This document shows, in pieces, positions 61,644-64,000 of a DNA stretch of 64,000 nucleotides. The notes beneath the pieces are model-generated. The model was not told the origin of the DNA. It saw only the letters and a program-made list of their open reading frames with translations, and did no database searches. This stretch comes from Deltaproteobacteria bacterium (GTDB taxonomy: Bacteria > Desulfobacterota > Desulfomonilia > Desulfomonilales > Desulfomonilaceae). The DNA lies in assembly GCA_023474025.1 (NCBI GenBank), contig JAMCYH010000130.1:62001-126000 (forward strand). Direction: 5' to 3'. Made by a program: the position numbers and the translations under genes. Numbering within the stretch: the first letter of the stretch is position 1; each line of letters starts with the position of its first letter.

Positions 61644-62207
61644 TTAGCGAGCGCCTCTTGTAACGGATTCAATTGTTTGGATTACTTGAGCCTTGGCATT
61701 TTCCATTAGCCAACCCTGCTGCAATAGACAAGTAAGGTAGTATCTAGCCGTTATCTGCATCTCCGCCTGGGAGCGGGCATTGGCTATCAGCATTGGATAC
61801 TGCGAACAGTCGACTGTTCGGGGTTGCTTGACCGGAGCGTCTCGGCGCGCAGTAGACATGTCTTGAGGTTCCTGCCTCATAGGTGGCTTTGGCGAACCGT
61901 TTGCGGGGGCTGTGGGGCGATGGTTGGAGCGAGTTGGGGGATTCGCTGCGGCCCGTTCTTCAGACGCTTGGTTCGAAGCTCCGAAACCGAAATTTTTAAG
62001 TGTTTCAGGTTCAAAGGGAGCTATTTTAGGACCAATCCCGGTCTGTGTCCCAGACTTGCTTGGCCCTTTTAGTGGAGAACCAGCGTTGTCCAATTCCGGG
62101 GCTGCTGGGGCTAAGTAGGGGAAATCCTGCGGCTCTACTGAGTTAAAAGGGCTAAACCCTACAAAAACTAAAAAAAGCAGAATTAATATTCGGGAATGGG
62201 ATCTCAT
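61644..62207 (-). CDS. Secreted proline-rich hypothetical protein
   Basis: About 187 residues from the ATG at 62207, chosen because it opens with a clear signal peptide (MRSHSRILILLFLVFVGFSP); the open frame reaches back to 62339 and no start has a good ribosome-binding site. After a long Pro/Ala/Ser-rich low-complexity linker comes a compact C-terminal helical segment with one cysteine pair (DCSQYPMLIANARSQAEM, ARYYLTCLLQQGWLMENAK). Probably periplasmic or cell-envelope. No family recognised. Confidence 0.6.
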   Translation of the reverse strand: MRSHSRILILLFLVFVGFSPFNSVEPQDFPYLAPAAPELDNAGSPLKGPSKSGTQTGIGPKIAPFEPETLKNFGFGASNQASEERAAANPPTRSNHRPTAPANGSPKPPMRQEPQDMSTARRDAPVKQPRTVDCSQYPMLIANARSQAEMQITARYYLTCLLQQGWLMENAKAQVIQTIESVTRGAR

Positions 62208-62463
62208 ATTGAGGGATCTCGCAAATTTTTGGCTGAGCATTTTATAGCACAGGTTTTTCCCAAAATCTATCCGGCAAGGTCTGTTTTTTGTACAAGTACC
62301 TGACATCATAGTAAAAGCTGATCCGGCTTCAGGACTCAATCCCGCTTTGACTACGGCGGGTCTGCTTTGACGTTGACATGCTTATTATGATTGATTAATT
62401 TCTGCCGAGTGGGATGTTCCCTTTTGAGTTTTGTGATATTTCCGTTGTCTTTCCGAGGAGTTC

Positions 62464-63219
62464 ATGCTGGACGTTCCAAACCGTTATAGCAGACACGTCC
62501 TTTTAGAGGTTATCGGCCAGGAAGGACAGGATAAAATCCGTAATGCCAGTGTGCTTGTAGCAGGACTGGGAGCGTTGGGTTCCACAATTTCGATACTGTT
62601 GGCCAGGGCGGGAGTTGGTTTCCTGAGAATAGTTGATAAGGACTCCCCAGAGCTACACAATCTCCATCGACAAATACTTTACAATGAAGAGGATGTTTAT
62701 TCGGGATTATCTAAAGCTGTAGCGGCGCGTTCCCACCTCCTTTCAATGGCGTCTAACATTGAAGTTGAGGCAGTAAATCAAGAAATAGAAAAGAACAACG
62801 TGTTTAACCTGTTAGATGGAATTGATCTTGTCGTGGATGCGCTGGACAATTCTGAAACCAGGTTCATCGTAAACGACGCAATTATGGCACGAAGTATACC
62901 CTATATATTCGGAGGCGCTGTCGAAACTGTGGGTAACGTAATGACCATCATTCCTGGGCGGACCCCATGTCTGAGATGTATATGGCCGGAGCCATCAAGT
63001 ATAGTTGGACATGCTCGCGCGGCAACTGTTGGCGTTCTTTCATCGGTAGCGTCTTTAGTGGCTTCAATTCAGGTGACTGAAATTTTCAAGATTTTGGTAG
63101 GAGATATTGGGAACACAATCCCAGGTATACTTGTCATGGACGTCTGGAAAAATCAGTTTCACGTCGTTCCTGTCGAACCAAATCCCGATTGTTCCTGTGG
63201 GAAAATCGAACCAAGGTAA
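62464..63219 (+). CDS. ThiF/MoeB/HesA-family adenylyltransferase
   Basis: 251 residues; GAGGAG lies three bases before the ATG. Features of E1-like enzymes: RYSRHVLLEVIGQEGQDKI, nucleotide-binding VLVAGLGALGSTISILLARAGVG, the arginine finger region LHNLHRQILYNEEDV, DALDNSETRFIVNDA, and a zinc site formed by CLRC near residue 174 and CSCG at the C-terminus. The catalytic cysteine region of MoeB/ThiF lacks a cysteine here (ARAATVGVLSSV). It activates a small-protein C-terminus as adenylate for sulfur transfer, in thiamin, molybdopterin or cysteine pathways; partner not seen. Confidence 0.88.
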   Translation: MLDVPNRYSRHVLLEVIGQEGQDKIRNASVLVAGLGALGSTISILLARAGVGFLRIVDKDSPELHNLHRQILYNEEDVYSGLSKAVAARSHLLSMASNIEVEAVNQEIEKNNVFNLLDGIDLVVDALDNSETRFIVNDAIMARSIPYIFGGAVETVGNVMTIIPGRTPCLRCIWPEPSSIVGHARAATVGVLSSVASLVASIQVTEIFKILVGDIGNTIPGILVMDVWKNQFHVVPVEPNPDCSCGKIEPR

Positions 63220-63243
63220 GGATTTTTTGATACAGTGTTCTTC

Positions 63244-64000
63244 ATGTCAAAAGTTAGGTTCGAATTCGTAGCGTTTATTCTGGCTGGAGGGCTGGGCAAA
63301 AGGCTTCGCTCCGTAGTTTCCGATAGACCGAAACCCATGGCGGATGTTCAGGGGCAGCCGTTCCTTGAAATATTGGTCCGTCTTCTTGCTTCTAAAGGTG
63401 TTGGAAAATTTGTCATGCTCGTAGGATACAAAGCTGATTCAATAGAGCAATATTTCAACAATCGCAGGTTCGAAAATCTGGAGATTCAGTTCTCGCACGA
63501 AGCCAAGCGGTTAGGAACGGGCGGCGCAGTAAAAAACGCGGAAAGGTTCGCGACAGACCCGACTTTGATTGTAAATGGCGACACCTACCTGGATGTTAAA
63601 ATAGATGAGCTCTATAAATTCCACACAAGCAAAAACGCCCAGGTCACAATTTCGACGTTTAGAACTTTTGATGTGAGCAGGTACGGCTCGGTCAATGTGG
63701 ATCAGGACGGGGTTGTGACGAAATTTCATGAAAAGAATTCCATTCCAGGTAAACCAGGTTTGATTAACGCTGGTGTCTCACTGGTGTCACGATTGTTTAT
63801 AAATGGATTGCCCGCCAAATGTAAGTTTTCGATGGAAACTGACATTTTCCCGAAAATTGCGAGCGGCCGTAAAATGTTTGGCCTAGAACAGGAAGGTCCA
63901 TTTTTTGATATAGGAACCCCGGAGAGTTACCGAGAATTTCAGGATTTTGCGTATGACGCTCAAGCCCTGCGAACCAACAGTTTGCAAACTCCAGGGACAT
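63244..64000 (+). CDS. Sugar-1-phosphate nucleotidyltransferase (HddC/RmlA-like), cut by window end
   Basis: The frame from the ATG at 63244 is open to the end of the window (252 codons visible). Nucleotidyltransferase motifs: FILAGGLGKRLRSVVSDRPK (GxG-x-RL and the catalytic lysine of PKPM), SHEAKRLGTGGAVKNA, LIVNGDTYLDV (metal-binding aspartate) and FFDIGTPESYREF at the end. It most resembles D-glycero-D-manno-heptose-1-phosphate guanylyltransferase (HddC), making an activated heptose for surface glycans; mannose- or glucose-specific relatives are possible. It starts 24 bases after the ThiF-like gene. Confidence 0.85.
   Translation, partial: MSKVRFEFVAFILAGGLGKRLRSVVSDRPKPMADVQGQPFLEILVRLLASKGVGKFVMLVGYKADSIEQYFNNRRFENLEIQFSHEAKRLGTGGAVKNAERFATDPTLIVNGDTYLDVKIDELYKFHTSKNAQVTISTFRTFDVSRYGSVNVDQDGVVTKFHEKNSIPGKPGLINAGVSLVSRLFINGLPAKCKFSMETDIFPKIASGRKMFGLEQEGPFFDIGTPESYREFQDFAYDAQALRTNSLQTPGT

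Noticed and set aside
1-64000. tRNA genes, rRNA genes, CRISPR arrays, complete insertion sequences
   Set aside because: No cloverleaf with a GGTTCGAATCC-type arm in non-coding DNA, no regularly spaced repeats and no transposase frame were found by reading; a tRNAscan-SE or ISfinder search would be needed to exclude them fully.

Overview
The window looks like a chromosomal segment of an anaerobic, metabolically versatile bacterium of the Desulfobacterota (former Deltaproteobacteria; Desulfomonile- or Syntrophobacter-like). This is inferred from gene content: a branched-chain-type ABC uptake system joined to an acyl-CoA ligase, a second acyl-CoA ligase, an ADP-forming acyl-CoA synthetase, a dienoyl-CoA isomerase/reductase pair, DUF362 and DUF1638 proteins, many universal stress proteins and a membrane polyferredoxin fusion. 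No rRNA, tRNA or CRISPR array was recognised by eye.

Layout. 0-6 kb: a signalling/stress cluster on the plus strand (TIGR02186-type membrane protein, a PEP-synthase-like protein without the TIM barrel, a receiver-only response regulator, three Usp-type proteins). 6-7.8 kb: an orphan DNA methyltransferase. 7.8-14.3 kb: a complete LIV-type ABC transporter followed by an AMP-forming acyl-CoA ligase, probably for uptake and activation of an organic acid. 14.7-28.2 kb: scattered metabolic and small genes (serine-glyoxylate-type aminotransferase, ADP-forming acyl-CoA synthetase, amidohydrolase + DUF1638 pair, secreted PLD nuclease, YfdX, DUF362, a second acyl-CoA ligase), a decayed FAD oxidoreductase and structured intergenic DNA.

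28.3-47.5 kb is an accessory, probably defence, island. Its core is a two-gene operon on the minus strand: a 2,539-residue sacsin-like protein with two separate GHKL/Hsp90-type ATPase modules, overlapping by 10 bases a SNF2-family helicase gene. The 3' end of the helicase gene is duplicated in a perfect-looking 867-base tandem repeat. Around it are a HicAB toxin-antitoxin, a WYL regulator, a NERD-nuclease/helicase fusion, small paralogous proteins (one frameshifted), very small membrane peptides, and a dispersed GGGGAC-type repeat found at three places. I do not recognise the giant-ATPase/helicase pair as a named system; it is the best candidate for something undescribed.

47.5-64 kb returns to core-like genes: an apparently exported TrmO/TsaA-fold protein, an APC permease, an animal-type UDP-glucose dehydrogenase, a BamD-like lipoprotein, a polyprenyl diphosphate synthase, a cNMP-binding/AAA+/polyferredoxin fusion, a group II intron RT remnant, an operon of radical SAM protein - dienoyl-CoA isomerase - dienoyl-CoA reductase, and at the right edge a ThiF-like protein followed by a sugar-nucleotidyltransferase cut off by the window end.

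All calls come from reading translations and motifs; no database search was run. Start sites were chosen from ribosome-binding sites and family N-termini and differ in places from the longest open frame.
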